Of a DNA stretch of 64,000 bases, positions 1 through 12,574 are shown one piece after another. The notes beneath the pieces are model-generated. The model ran no database searches, was not told the origin of the DNA, and saw nothing but the letters and a program-made list of their open reading frames with translations. Both the position numbers and the translations under genes were made by a program. This DNA is from Porpolomopsis calyptriformis (Eukaryota; Basidiomycota; Agaricomycetes; Agaricales; Hygrophoraceae), in contig OX621175.1 of NCBI GenBank assembly GCA_951640195.1, forward strand, positions 744,001-808,000, in the 5' to 3' direction. Each line of letters opens with the position of its first letter. Within the stretch, counting starts at the first letter, position 1.

Positions 1-1540
1 GTGAAAACGCTGTATTTAGAAGGTTTAGGGCCACATCCGCCGATCCCCACGACATCTGGAATCCAGATCCCCCATGACTACCCAAGGCAATGTTTAGAAT
101 TGGCTAGCGTTGAAAAAAGCACGAAAGAAAACCCACCCATAATTATAGACAACGGGCACTTTTCTGTTTGCGTGCTCGGCCTCGACCCATTCAACGCTGA
201 GCCTCACACCGTCTTTTCTGTTCGGCCTCAAGCCGCAACCTTCCTCGATAATAAGAGGGAAGAGATCATCGACCGTAGGCTCTCGTTCTGCTCGAACTTC
301 TGGTGGTGCGAGCTCAGGGCACACAGCGAAGCAACGTCGGAGTATATCCAGGCTAATCTCGGGCCGTGGAGATGGGTACCTGAGATAGCTTGAGAACCGA
401 CTTTCCTCTAGGGTAGCTATCTCTTCGCTCACCAATCATCGGAAATCCGTGTCCCACCCAAGATCACCTGTAAAACGATCGGATTGGTGAAGCAAAGTAC
501 AAAGTAAAATCACGCACATCGCCACTCCTTCTCGGAATGATATACGTCCGCGCTTCCCCATCATGATTGCTTGTCTTCCCAAATGTCACCCACGGCGCAC
601 GCAACAACACTGTCTGTCCCCTAATGGGGTACATTGTTTTATCCTCAACCCCTCCTAGTGATCGTGCGCCGAGGCCTGCGCATACAACAATAGCGTCAAC
701 AGGAGGAGATACATTCTTTGAATGAGTGAATATGCTGGCTCCCCCTTCGATCACCTCGTTGATATGTTGTATCGCCCCACGCACGACTTTTCCTCCTCGG
801 GAAAGGAATCGGCAAAGTAGGTAATTAAGATACACAGGAGTGTCGATCGTAACAGTTGTAAATGATAGTCCAGAGATGACATTGGGAGGAAGGGCACTGT
901 TGTCCAAATACTTGAACTGTACGGTAACATTTAATGGTAGTAGATGTCGAGACGAAAGAGTAATACTTGCGTCGGGCATATATTCTAGCATGTGGGGTCT
1001 TTTGATCTCGACATCATAGTACTCAGTGTGTGGAGATCGAAAGAAGCAACCTTCCGCGGCTCCTCCGGGAACGGACAGCTCCCACATGGTCCAGAAGGTT
1101 TTTTCCTCCAGGGCTGGAAACGGAATGAAAAGAAGTACGAAGTAGAAGCATTCGCGCAGACGCACCGCGTTGTATCATATTGCCGCTAGCGAAGCCAACA
1201 TGATGAGCACCCTGACATTGAGAAGATTTGGTTCATACAGAAAGAAGACCATCGCGATGAAAAAAAAAAACTGACTGCCCAATGGCTGGTGTACTTGATA
1301 CATTTCGGATCGCTTGGGAGGAACTCGGCAATGATAGTGACCTGATAACCCCCGTACTCCTGAATCCTTGTCGCTGTAGTCAGCCCAATAACACCTGTAG
1401 ATGACGAAGGTAAGTTCGTGTTGTGCTTTCTATCCGTTTTGATGGCTTGCACAGATACAGGCTCATCAAGGGTGTACGTAGTTCGAATACTCACCTGCGC
1501 CAATGACAACGATGTTTTTAAGTGGCTTTGACAGAGACAT
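1..1540 (-). CDS. D-amino-acid oxidase (FAD-dependent), 3' end cut by window edge
   Basis: Flavoenzyme that oxidatively deaminates D-amino acids, usually in peroxisomes. Seven exons can be joined in frame: 1495-1540, 1276-1394, 1166-1211, 518-1113, 433-467, 137-379 and 1-77, giving about 387 residues before the window ends. The N-terminus carries the dinucleotide-binding glycines (VVIGAGVIGL, residues 11-20). It is followed by the DAO-family HWAGAHH segment across introns 2-3, an ILGGT strand, a DDWYPSPRPEI stretch, and the C-terminal NYGHGGSGFQMSWG flavin-contact region reconstructed across the last intron. The order and spacing match fungal D-amino-acid oxidases. The C-terminal tripeptide that would show a peroxisomal signal lies outside the window. 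The copia element sits about 105 bp upstream of the start codon, so it may affect the promoter. Confidence 0.88.
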
Positions 1541-1645
1541 CCTCTTACGAAAGTTAAATTATAACAAGATAGAGAAATCCTGTTGAAAGTCCAGATTGAA
1601 GGTCGAGGCAGAAAGGTTACGTACTGCCGTTAAGACAGACTTATC

Positions 1646-1852
1646 TATTGATATGAACTCAGCGTGGAAGTAAACGCTAATATATACATTAGTAGTGACC
1701 TATTGATATGAACTAGAGGGAACGTGAGGATAGGTACTACGTGTTATAACGAAGGGACTCACCTCAGCGTGGAAGTAAACGCTGAGGTGACACGTACGCG
1801 TATGCTACATCTAAATGGGTAATAGTTACATAATATTTGGATTATATCAACA
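1646..1852 (-). repeat. 3' LTR of the copia element
   Basis: On the minus strand it begins TGTTGATAT and ends ATATCAATA, giving imperfect terminal inverted repeats. It matches the other LTR throughout in my reading. It contains two copies of a CAGCGTGGAAGTAAACGCT unit. The second copy lies inside a perfect 10-bp inverted repeat (CACCTCAGCG ... CGCTGAGGTG). Confidence 0.93.
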
Positions 1853-1860
1853 CACTCCCT
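1853..1860 (-). other. Polypurine tract of the copia element
   Basis: The minus strand reads AGGGAGTG directly before the TGTTG start of the 3' LTR, overlapping the end of the gag-pol stop codon. This is the expected plus-strand primer position. Confidence 0.6.
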
Positions 1861-4800
1861 TAATCTAAATACAGTCCGAGTGCGGGTACGAGGTATTCGT
1901 GTTTCGGTCGGGGAAGTCCTTTGGTAAGGATGTCGGCTACGTTTTCATCCGTTGGGATATTGAGGATAGTGATATCCTCAGACTCGACGCGTTCGCGAAC
2001 AAAATGATGTCGAATGTCGATATGTTTGGATCGGGCATGGAATGTCGGGTCCTTTGCAAGTATGACGGTGCTACGGTTATCGCAATAGATGGGGGATGGT
2101 TTTGAGGTGGGATATCCGAGTTCAGGTAGTAGGGCGCGGAGCCAGATGGCTTCTTTCGCAGCGTGCGTGGCTGCCATGTATTCAGCTTCTGTGGTCGAGA
2201 GGGCAACCGTGGGCTGGCGCTTTGAGCTCCATGTAATGGCAGCATTCGATAGTTTGAATACGAATCCTGATACTGATCTTCGATCAGTTACGTTTGATCC
2301 CCAATCGGCATCGGTGTATCCGGTGGGTGTTGGATTGGATTCGCTAGTTCCACTGTACGTGAGCGCGAGGTCTCGCGTTTGTTTAACATATCGAAAGATT
2401 CTCTTGAGAGCTGTCCAGTGGGCTGGTCCTGGGTTTGATGAGAATTGGGAAAGGTGCTGGACTGCAAAAGCAAGGTCCGGTCGAGTAGCGAGGGCGGCAT
2501 ACATGAGGGAGCCGATGGCTGTTGTGTACGGTACGTCTGTCATCTCGGCTACTTCTTCCAGGGTGGAAGGGCATTGGTCCTTTGATAATACGGTAGAGGG
2601 GTTGAGTGGGGTGCTAGTGGGGTTGGCGTCAGTCATCTTGAACTTTGTTAGCACTTTATCAAGGTAGACACTTTGACACAGCGTGATTGTCCGCTTCTGT
2701 CGGTTGCGCGATATGGTAACGCCAAGCATATTGTTCGGCTCTCCGAGCTCTGAGATCTCAAAGGGGAGTGAATGGAGGTTGGATTTGAGCCGTTTCATTT
2801 CCCCTCCTTTAGTGGATGCTAGTAGCATGTCGTCTACGTGGATGACGATGATGGATTTGGTATCTCCATTGGACCGAACGTATACGCAGGGGTCGGCTTG
2901 GGATCTGTTGAACCCTAGTTTAATTAGCTCCCTGTTTAGTAATCTGTTCCATACGCGTCCAGATTGTTTTAATCCGTAGATGGACTTCTTGAGGCGTAGG
3001 ACGAGGTGTTCGTTTCCGGGGGTGATGAATCCTTCGGGTTGTTTCATATAAATTTCTTCGTCTAGCTTTCCATTGAGGTAGGCTGATTTGATGTCGACTT
3101 GTTCGATATCCCAATCTTCTTGGGCAGCGAGTGCGAGTACGATGCGGAATGATTCAAATCGGGCAACAGGGGAATGGGTTTCGTTAAAATCGATTCCGGG
3201 TTGTTGGGAGAACCCTTGCGCTACGAGACGTGCTCGGTGTTTGGTGAGGTCTCCTGCGCCGTTGAATTTGTGTCGATAGACCCATTTGGATCCAATTGCT
3301 TTACGTCCTTCAGGGAGTTCGGCCAGTTCGAACGTTTCGTTTTTGGTGAGTGCGTCCATTTCATACTTCATCGCATCCTCCCATTGCTTCTGGTCAGTTC
3401 CGTTGATGGCTTCGGCATAGGTTTGAGGTTCAGGGTTCCAGATTGTGAGAGCGATGTGGGTGATGCGGGTGAGGAGCGCTACATGCGCTTGCTCACTTGG
3501 GGTGAGGGGTGTAGTGTTGGTTCGGTTTGGTTTCTTGAGACGTTCGCTCCTTCGCACCTCCGGTTTGGCTGGGGTGTGGATGGTCATTGGTTCTGGGGGT
3601 TCCGGAGTCGGCGTCGGCTCTGGGGTTGGTAGTCTAGCGGGTGCTGGTAGTTTAGGTGGGGTCGGGGGATCGTTCTCATCTTCTTGCGTAGTAATAGGCT
3701 TGCGGAGTAGTGGTAGATCATCTTCGAAGAAGATAACGTTCCGTGATTTGACGATTTTTTGGTTAGATAGGCAGTATAGCCGGTAGGATTTGCTGTTGCT
3801 GCTGTACCCGATGAATACGCACTCCAGGGATTTACTGTCGAGTTTCTGTCGTTGCGACTTGTGGATATGCGCAAGTGCGCGGCATCCAATCGTGCGGAGG
3901 TGGTGGACTTTTGGTCGATGACCTGTCCATACGCTTTCTGGTGTCTTGTTGCGGAGAGTCTTGGTTGGTGAACGATTGCGGAGGTAGGCTGCAGTTTTGG
4001 CTAACTCTAGCCATAGCTTCTTCGGGACATTGGTTTCATATAGGATGGTCCGCACAGATTCGACGATGGTGCGGTTGAACCGTTCCGCAGTTCCGTTTTG
4101 TTCTGGGGAGTATGGGGCAGTCGTTTGGTGTTGGATCCCTTGTTCACGGAGGTACATCTCCATTTCCGTACTTGTGTATTCTCCTCCATTGTCGGTACGT
4201 AGTTTCTTGATTTTCTTGCCTGTTTCGTTTTCGACTAGAGCTTGGAATTGTCGGAATTCGCTTAGGACTTCATTTTTGCGTTGGATTCCGCGTATCCATA
4301 CTTTTCGCGAGAAGTCATCGATAAATGATACGAAGAAGCGTTCGTCGTTGAGTCCTTTGTCTAGGAAGGGGCCGCAGAGGTCGGAGTGGATAAGTTCGAG
4401 TGGTGCAGTGGTTTGTCTTTCGGATCGTTTTGGGAATGGTTTGACTGTTTGTTTGCCGTGGGCACAGCTAACACACGGCGGTAAAGGGTCTGGCACAGTT
4501 ATCTTCATTCCATGGACTAGCGTACCCTTAGCTAGTTTGTTGATCGCTTCCACATGCAGGTGTCCGTACCTGCGGTGCCATAGTTGGCGTTCATTGAGGG
4601 GTTTGGTGGTAGCAGCGGTATGTTCAGTCTTCACGGATCGGTTGGTATGGTTCAACCAATATAGGTTTTCGTTTCGCGTTCCTACTGCGTATGGGGTCGC
4701 TCTTGGGGCTATTATGGCCTTCGGTGGTTGTTCGTAGAAAGTTACTTTGCCGTTTCCGAATACTATGGTCCCTCCAGCATCATCGATTTTTCGGACACTA

Positions 4801-5891
4801 AGGAGGTTATAAGAGATGTCGGGGACATGGAGGGTCTCTCGTAAGTTCAGGTTTCTTGGTCGTTTATTGTTGCGGCAGCGGATGGAGACTGTTCCGTGTC
4901 CAGGTGAGTGGATTTCTTCCCCTTGTTTGGCGGTGCCGATCGTAGTTGTAGATTTTGTGTAATCACTGAAATTATTGGTTGATCGCGACATATGTGTGGT
5001 TGCGCCGGTGTCGATAACCCAATCATTGTTTTCTGAGATTGCAGCGTGTGCTTGTTGGCATGCTATTAAAGCGATGGTTTCATCTTCAGAGTAGTTGTCT
5101 TCATCGGCAACGTGGGCTCGGTGCTGACGTCGGCGTGGTTTTCGGCAGTCTCTTGAGAAGTGGCCATGTCGTCCGCAGTTATAACATTCATCTTGTGGGG
5201 TGGCGCGGCGCTCTGATCTTTGCGGGTTGGTGTGGTTTCTATTTCCTCTTCCTCGGCCTCTGAATCTTCCATCAGCTCTCAGCGCGATTTCGTTGGATTC
5301 GTTGTCATTGGGGGTGGGGTGCATACTGTTACGTCGTAGGTCTTCACTGAGGATTCTGGCGATGAGATCACCGAATGACATCTTGGTGTGGTCGAGGGAT
5401 CCGATGAGGGGTGTCCAGGAGGGTGGTAGCGATGCGATTAGACACATGGTTAGTGTTCTGTCATCAATGGTAGCTCCGGTGGCGACAGCTTCGTTTCGGA
5501 GCTCGCGTAACTGGTTTACATGTAGTCGCATGTCCTCTCCTTCCGTGTGGTTTTTGGTCCAGAAATTCTTGGTTGCGACGGCTTCAGCGATTAGACTTCG
5601 GGGCTGAAATTCAGCTAGTATCGCTTCCCAAGCTTCCGAGGCGAGCTCTATCGAGCTGATTATGCCTATGTGCGTACCAGCGATGCTGAGTATAAGCTGG
5701 GCTAGTGCGTGTTCGTTCCGTTCCTCCCATTCGTCAATTTTGTCGGCAGCGGTGGGTTTCTTCTCAACACCAGTCGTCAGCTTCCATAGCTGGCGAGCTT
5801 TTAACGCAGCTACAATCTTTGGTTTCCATTCGTGGAAATTGGTTGCGTTGAGTTCAGTGTTGATGTTGATGAACTTCGTGTTGGTGGACAT
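1860..5891 (-). CDS. Copia Gag-Pol polyprotein, intact
   Basis: One uninterrupted 1343-residue frame. In order: Gag (UBN2-like, about 1-230); a CCHC zinc knuckle CYNCGRHGHFSRDC near residue 237; aspartic protease active site DTGATTHM near 293; integrase HHCC zinc region (HRRYGH ... CVSCAHGK); integrase core with HSDLCGP, TDNGGEY and the catalytic Glu; reverse transcriptase ending in the VDD box (VIHVDDML); RNase H with TEAEYMA. The domain order protease-integrase-RT-RNase H is diagnostic for Ty1/copia. All catalytic motifs are present and no frameshift is needed between Gag and Pol. Open frames on the opposite strand are shadows. Confidence 0.97.
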   Translation of the reverse strand: MSTNTKFININTELNATNFHEWKPKIVAALKARQLWKLTTGVEKKPTAADKIDEWEERNEHALAQLILSIAGTHIGIISSIELASEAWEAILAEFQPRSLIAEAVATKNFWTKNHTEGEDMRLHVNQLRELRNEAVATGATIDDRTLTMCLIASLPPSWTPLIGSLDHTKMSFGDLIARILSEDLRRNSMHPTPNDNESNEIALRADGRFRGRGRGNRNHTNPQRSERRATPQDECYNCGRHGHFSRDCRKPRRRQHRAHVADEDNYSEDETIALIACQQAHAAISENNDWVIDTGATTHMSRSTNNFSDYTKSTTTIGTAKQGEEIHSPGHGTVSIRCRNNKRPRNLNLRETLHVPDISYNLLSVRKIDDAGGTIVFGNGKVTFYEQPPKAIIAPRATPYAVGTRNENLYWLNHTNRSVKTEHTAATTKPLNERQLWHRRYGHLHVEAINKLAKGTLVHGMKITVPDPLPPCVSCAHGKQTVKPFPKRSERQTTAPLELIHSDLCGPFLDKGLNDERFFVSFIDDFSRKVWIRGIQRKNEVLSEFRQFQALVENETGKKIKKLRTDNGGEYTSTEMEMYLREQGIQHQTTAPYSPEQNGTAERFNRTIVESVRTILYETNVPKKLWLELAKTAAYLRNRSPTKTLRNKTPESVWTGHRPKVHHLRTIGCRALAHIHKSQRQKLDSKSLECVFIGYSSNSKSYRLYCLSNQKIVKSRNVIFFEDDLPLLRKPITTQEDENDPPTPPKLPAPARLPTPEPTPTPEPPEPMTIHTPAKPEVRRSERLKKPNRTNTTPLTPSEQAHVALLTRITHIALTIWNPEPQTYAEAINGTDQKQWEDAMKYEMDALTKNETFELAELPEGRKAIGSKWVYRHKFNGAGDLTKHRARLVAQGFSQQPGIDFNETHSPVARFESFRIVLALAAQEDWDIEQVDIKSAYLNGKLDEEIYMKQPEGFITPGNEHLVLRLKKSIYGLKQSGRVWNRLLNRELIKLGFNRSQADPCVYVRSNGDTKSIIVIHVDDMLLASTKGGEMKRLKSNLHSLPFEISELGEPNNMLGVTISRNRQKRTITLCQSVYLDKVLTKFKMTDANPTSTPLNPSTVLSKDQCPSTLEEVAEMTDVPYTTAIGSLMYAALATRPDLAFAVQHLSQFSSNPGPAHWTALKRIFRYVKQTRDLALTYSGTSESNPTPTGYTDADWGSNVTDRRSVSGFVFKLSNAAITWSSKRQPTVALSTTEAEYMAATHAAKEAIWLRALLPELGYPTSKPSPIYCDNRSTVILAKDPTFHARSKHIDIRHHFVRERVESEDITILNIPTDENVADILTKGLPRPKHEYLVPALGLYLD

Positions 5892-5936
5892 GGTTTCGGG
5901 GGAAGGAGAAATGTCGTTGGTGGGTTTTAGAGCTCA

Positions 5937-5948
5937 GGGCTCATAACC
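5937..5948 (-). other. Primer-binding site complementary to the initiator-tRNA anticodon arm
   Basis: Immediately inside the 5' LTR the minus strand reads GGTTATGAGCCC. Its complement GGGCTCATAACC is the anticodon-loop region of eukaryotic initiator methionine tRNA (CAU anticodon), not the tRNA 3' end. This is the half-tRNA priming arrangement known from Drosophila copia. Confidence 0.75.
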
Positions 5949-6155
5949 TATTGATATGAACTCAGCGTGGAAGTAAACGCTAATATATACATTAGTAGTG
6001 ACCTATTGATATGAACTAGAGGGAACGTGAGGATAGGTACTACGTGTTATAACGAAGGGACTCACCTCAGCGTGGAAGTAAACGCTGAGGTGACACGTAC
6101 GCGTATGCTACATCTAAATGGGTAATAGTTACATAATATTTGGATTATATCAACA
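5949..6155 (-). repeat. 5' LTR of the copia element
   Basis: Same 207-bp sequence as at 1646-1852. It is expected to carry the element's promoter for minus-strand transcription. It is followed directly by the target-site duplication TTATC. Confidence 0.93.
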
Positions 6156-6160
6156 TTATC

Positions 6161-6731
6161 TTCATCTGCCACCTCATGCACTATGGGGTTTTAAGTCAAG
6201 TAACCTGTGCTAGTCTTTCGATCAGAGGAGATACGAACCTCTCATCGAGTCATCCATATTTTTTCTCTTTGTTTGTGGTATGAATAATATCCATAGCTCG
6301 TGAACGGTACAGATCAACTCGGATCATGAACTCGTAGAGAAAAAAAAACAGTCCAACTTCACCAACTCGCACCTCAAATCCCCCACCATCTCACGCCCAT
6401 GTATTTAAATGCTCACGATCAAATGGTTCATTTGGGCATACGTCATGTCTGATAAAGACGGAGGTAGGACATTATTGGCTATGTGGCCGCGCCGAGGCAG
6501 AGGAAACTTTGGATCATCTCCTCGAGGGATCTGGACGGGCGGCATGGCAAAGACCTCCAACTATCAGCAAGGTTGATTTGTACATTTGAATTGAGACCCG
6601 ACAAATTCCATGTCAGCGCACAAAAAGAGCGAGTCAAATTCCCTGTTGCATTGAGATCTAGCTGGTATCTAATGGCTGATGATATCCAAACGAAAAGAGG
6701 CTCGTAAATGAGCAAAATCCAGCAGATCACC
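6161..6731. other. Intergenic, no gene recognised
   Basis: Downstream of the helicase stop codon and upstream of the copia 5' LTR. Holds the helicase 3' UTR presumably. Short frames here have no recognisable content. Confidence 0.5.
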
Positions 6732-9700
6732 TCACTCCCAATCTCCCCAATCTCTGTCAACATTTGCCTCCGGATCGTCATCATCGTCAGCGATGTCCAG
6801 ACCTCCAACCGTAAGATCCACCATCATTCTAGTCAAATTGTTCATGTCGACCTCGGCCGTCACGCGTATCGCCTCGTCGTACTTTCCTTCCTCGTCGACC
6901 AGATCGAGGGGATCCCAAGTGATGGGTTGGCCTCTCCATCCATTGTTGAGGTAAACATAATTCAAGAAACCTCTCCATAGAGGATCGAGCGAGAGGACGT
7001 TTGGGTCCCCGATGACGATGAGCAACGCTTGGGCACGCGTCACCGCAACTAAAGGTGCGATTAGAATAACAAATTTTTTTGACCGACGACAGAAGGCGAT
7101 CTACACACCGTTGAATCTCCGTGGATTGGCGACAAATCCGAGAGTCTGCTTGAGGTCATATTGTATAAAATCTCGGCTACTTCTCACGGTGGAAATAATG
7201 ATCACCCGACGTTCCTACCATAAAGCAATGGGATTGGGCGAGGGACAGGAGAGACAGAACGCGACAGTTACCTGGCCTTGGAACTCCTCAACGCTTCCGA
7301 CCTTGACTCCATCAGCGAAGGCCCTTAGCACATTCCGAATCTTTAAACACTGAGAATGGTATGGCGAAATAACGCCGATGTCGTTGTCCGCTGTAATGTG
7401 AAAGGTTTCTGAGGTAAATAAAAGAAAACGTAAAGCTTGAACAACTTACTGATAGGATGTTGAGTGTCAGACAGAAGGGCTCGGACGTACTCCTTAACCT
7501 GTGATGCCTCATGGATGTTGAAGAACGAGGGCGACGCCGCCTCCCGATCGTCCTTTCCCGATATTGCATGAAAGACAACAGGGAACGTTTTGGAGACCAG
7601 ATGTGATGAATATAGATACGAATTGATTAGCCTGGGATGCCCACACGACTCGAGTGATTTATTGTAGAACCGCCCATTCGGGTACTTCAAGATCGCATTG
7701 TGCGATCTGAAGTTCTTGACCAGCTTGACCAGACTGCGCAGTAGGTGAGGGTCATGAATGATCAATACTTCGTCAAGCACCGTACGTTATTCCCTGCCAT
7801 CTTCTCTCGTCGTAGATATCACGTTCCACCAGCCGTTCCATGTAGCTCCTTTCAAGTCCAAGTTCTTGAGCAATATTTGAGCGAACGACAGGGCCAAGTT
7901 GCTTCGGATCGCCTGACAAAACCACATTGGTATTGTCGTCGGCCATTGTCTTCACGGCTGTATTATTAGGCATGCGTAAAGAGTCTCCAAGAGAAAGGGT
8001 TTATAATGTTACCAATCATAACCTCTGGTTCGGTAGCCTGTCCCGCCTCATCTACAAAAATATGACTGAAATGTCCCCTTGGGATTCCTACGCCATAAGC
8101 AAACGAAGCTGACACGCAAGTGGTGACGATGACTCTGAATTTCTTCACTTTTGTGAGAGGCGGCAAGGCATGTGATCCATGGTCCTCATCCCTGGTTCCG
8201 GCTCGCCAGTAGCTATATGGGCGCAGGCCATCCGGAACCTGTTCCTTGCCGCGAGAAGGCGCGTAAAACCTGAACAGGTCATTCGTGTCAAGTGATGTCA
8301 GTCGTAACGCGATCAGGTCAGCTGCCGAATTGCTTGGCGCACAAGCAAAAACCCGAGCTTTCGGGTAGATGCGAAGAATTTGCAAGATGGCCTCTACGAT
8401 CGTCATAGTTTTTCCCGTACCTGGTCTATATGCGGCCTAATGTAGAGTCCTGATAACAAAAGCGGGTTTGACTTACGGGCCAAATACGACGAAGGGAATC
8501 GAGCCTGCTCTTTGACCCACGATAGAGGTCACGGCCTGTAGTTGTTGCGGATTAGTCCCAATCAACGGATTTATGACGGTGACAACCGGGTTTCGTGGAG
8601 TCTGGAGCTGGGTTTCGAATGGAAAGAGAAGGCGATCTAACGGATAGTCAGTGTTAAGGGCTTGATGTTGTCTTCGCATAGGATTCCGGTTCAATTTGAA
8701 GTGAACGTTGTAGACTTCTTCTCTTGACCACTCTCCGAATGATGGATCGAACTTGAGGCCCACTTCCTCCTTCCGGACGATGTGCACGGCTCCTTCATAC
8801 CAATGCCCTTGGGGAGCATCATGCTTTTGAAATAGAATACGATCTCCTGCACTCATAAAAAGGTCAAGGAATGACTCGCGCAAAACAAAACAAAAATGGG
8901 ACTAACCAATAAGCACGGTGGGTCGTTTCTCTATTAAGCCGGGGACTGAAAGACTGTCATTTACGGAAGATTAAGCGATTTCGACAACATAGTCAAAGAT
9001 AGCCGCACAAATAGTATGAGTTATAGGACTTTAGTGACGCGTTGTAGAGATCGTATGTCTCCAAGTCGTGCCTAAAAAGTGGTATGAACAAACACCATCA
9101 GACCTACCACATTGAGCACGTACTCCATACGATATTCTTCAATCCAAAGTAGGTTTTGGAATAATTTCTCGTACGTGTCGCTATTAAACGTCTCGGGTAA
9201 GAATACTTTTCGTATACGCTCTATGACCTCACGGAAGACTCCGATAGACAGCGTCTTAACAAGTTGCTGTGGGATCTCGGCATGTGGAAGGCTGTCTTTC
9301 CAGGAAATGGCACCAGATGCAGAGGGAGGGACTCCCGGGACGACTTCCGTCTCGAGTTGTCGATCAGTACGTTGACGTGGTTTGTACGGTGAGCTCTGCT
9401 TGAGAAGCTCGTGGTCCGACTCATTACCGATGATGGCATCTAAAGGACGCGAGATCAAAAACTTTTTACGAGTCTGCATATCCTCGAAAATGAAGTCGAT
9501 CCGATCACAATAGTGACCACGATTGGTGTGACAAAAGGAAAGAATGAAAGTAATCTCTTGAGAGAACTTGATTATCCGATTGTTGCCTTTGATCGTAACG
9601 GAAAACCTTGGCAAATCTTCGCAAATGAGATCTCTCTTGAGAGAAGAGATGACACGTACGGAGAAAACTGGGCGGTGCCTTTTCCAGAGGCGAGTTGTGT

Positions 9701-10282
9701 TTCGACCAAAAGCACTTGTGAAGTTGGAATGGTTGTCCTGATGACATGTTCGGTATTCGCGCCTCGTCCGGCGCTGTCGACGTCCAAAATTCCGAAATCC
9801 AAGTTCGTTGGGATAACAATACCGTTTTTATCCTTCTCGGCTTCTTCTAACGCAGTCTTGTACGCGATGGATCGCTCCTTCGTCATATGTTTGGGTCCAT
9901 TGAGATGGTGTTGCAAACCTGATTCTGGCAAATATTCTTGACAAAGGTCACAATATGCCATTCCGGGCGTATGTAATGGCTCTTCAGTGTCGACAGGCGG
10001 AGGTTGTCCGTCCTCTTTAGAATTGAGTTGGTGGCGGCGTCCCAATAAATGTTGTTCCCAGTTGGTCGCGCCAACTTTGGTGTTGCACATGGGACAATGG
10101 AGGATGAGATTTTTTCCTGTTTCCGTCTTCTCATGTGTGTGGATGACGAGGTGAGATTGTAGATCACTGGCGGAAGCAAATATTCTTCGGCATACATCAC
10201 AAATGGGGATGTCATGGCTGAATGCACACGGCCGATCGGGACATGATCCCTTCGCCAGCAAGTGTTGGCAGTATTCGACCAT
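6732..10282 (-). CDS. SDE3/MOV10-like superfamily 1 RNA helicase with N-terminal zinc fingers
   Basis: Multi-exon gene, start at 10282, stop at 6732. The N-terminus has a CCCH finger ([20 protein letters not shown]) followed by three C2H2 fingers (CDVC, CPMC and YCDLC starts), within the first ~150 residues. A beta-rich middle region resembles MOV10/SDE3 ([20 protein letters not shown]). The helicase core follows: Walker A GPPGTGKT, split by an intron near 8415-8475; APSNSAAD (motif Ia); DEAGQATEP (motif II); GDPKQLGP (motif III); NFRSH (motif IV); and [16 protein letters not shown] (motif VI). Family members (Arabidopsis SDE3, Drosophila Armitage, animal MOV10) act in RNA silencing and retroelement control. 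The protein ends in an acidic tail DRDWGDWE. Exon joins used include donor/acceptor pairs near 9665/9610 and 8475/8425. The RNA-silencing role here is inferred from family only. Confidence 0.85.
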
Positions 10283-11015
10283 AGCAGGAGGGGGAGTGAA
10301 AGTCAGAAGTGCGAGATCTCAAAGCTCGGCGATTTCTTTGGGATATGGAGCGCGAGCATTAATAATATACGCGTGGCTTAAGTAACCATTGTCCCTGGGC
10401 CTCGTGTGGATATATGGAGGCCATCATTGACAGGGCCACAACGAATCCACCCGGGAACTCGAGGGGTTCCTGCTGAAATCGGAACGTGTATCCCTCGCGT
10501 TGATCGATTAACGAAAAAGGAAGCCAACGGCAAAAACATTCTTCAGAGTGTATTTTGTAAGCCGCATTTCAGTAATATGTTGCTAATTGGTTTGAAGGAG
10601 GCATGTCAGAAACGTTGGATGGACTTGGAATTCGAACGATACTTCTCACTTGGAGCAGGCATGATGACCATTAAATCCACGTGCAATTTGCAGCTTGCTT
10701 TCAGACATTAATTTGATAGGAATAGTTTCGTAGCCGGCACAAAGACTGAACAGAAAAAAGGGAAGAAAGAAAGACTTTATTCACAAAATGGTGCAAAAGT
10801 TTCATCTCCTGGGAGTCAACTGATGACTTACACGGGACTGATTGGCAGTGGCGAAAGAACGGAGAATTCAACGTCCTACCGCAGCAATGAATTTCTGGTT
10901 GGAGACTCAAAGCGGAACACTGGGAGGTTCAGTCTGCACCCGGTATCTTTCCGAGTAAAGACTAAAATATGCTGGGCATTTGTCAAACAGACAAACGCTC
11001 AAAGACATTGTAGCG
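10283..11015. other. Intergenic between RPT6 and the helicase
   Basis: Both neighbours are on the minus strand, so this holds the RPT6 3' UTR and the helicase promoter. I see no convincing coding exon. The short open frames lack splice-supported continuation. Confidence 0.5.

Positions 11016-12574
<1,559 letters not shown>

Larger units (their letters stand above)
1646..6155 (-). mobile_element. Ty1/copia LTR retrotransposon, full length and apparently intact
   Basis: A 4.5 kb element with two 207-bp LTRs (1646-1852 and 5949-6155) that I read as identical, flanked by the 5-bp target duplication TTATC at 1641-1645 and 6156-6160. A single uninterrupted gag-pol frame fills the interior. A primer-binding site abuts the 5' LTR and a purine-rich tract abuts the 3' LTR. 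Matching LTRs plus an open 1343-codon frame indicate a very recent insertion that may still be active. It lies in the short intergenic space between the D-amino-acid oxidase promoter and the 3' side of the helicase gene. Confidence 0.95.

Noticed and set aside
1899..5946. Many open frames of 60-250 codons on the plus strand across the copia element
   Set aside because: They are antisense shadows of the intact gag-pol frame and show no domain of their own.
5931..5948. Initiator-tRNA-like anticodon sequence taken as a tRNA gene
   Set aside because: Only the anticodon-arm segment is present, directly next to the LTR; no acceptor or T arm follows, so it is a primer-binding site.
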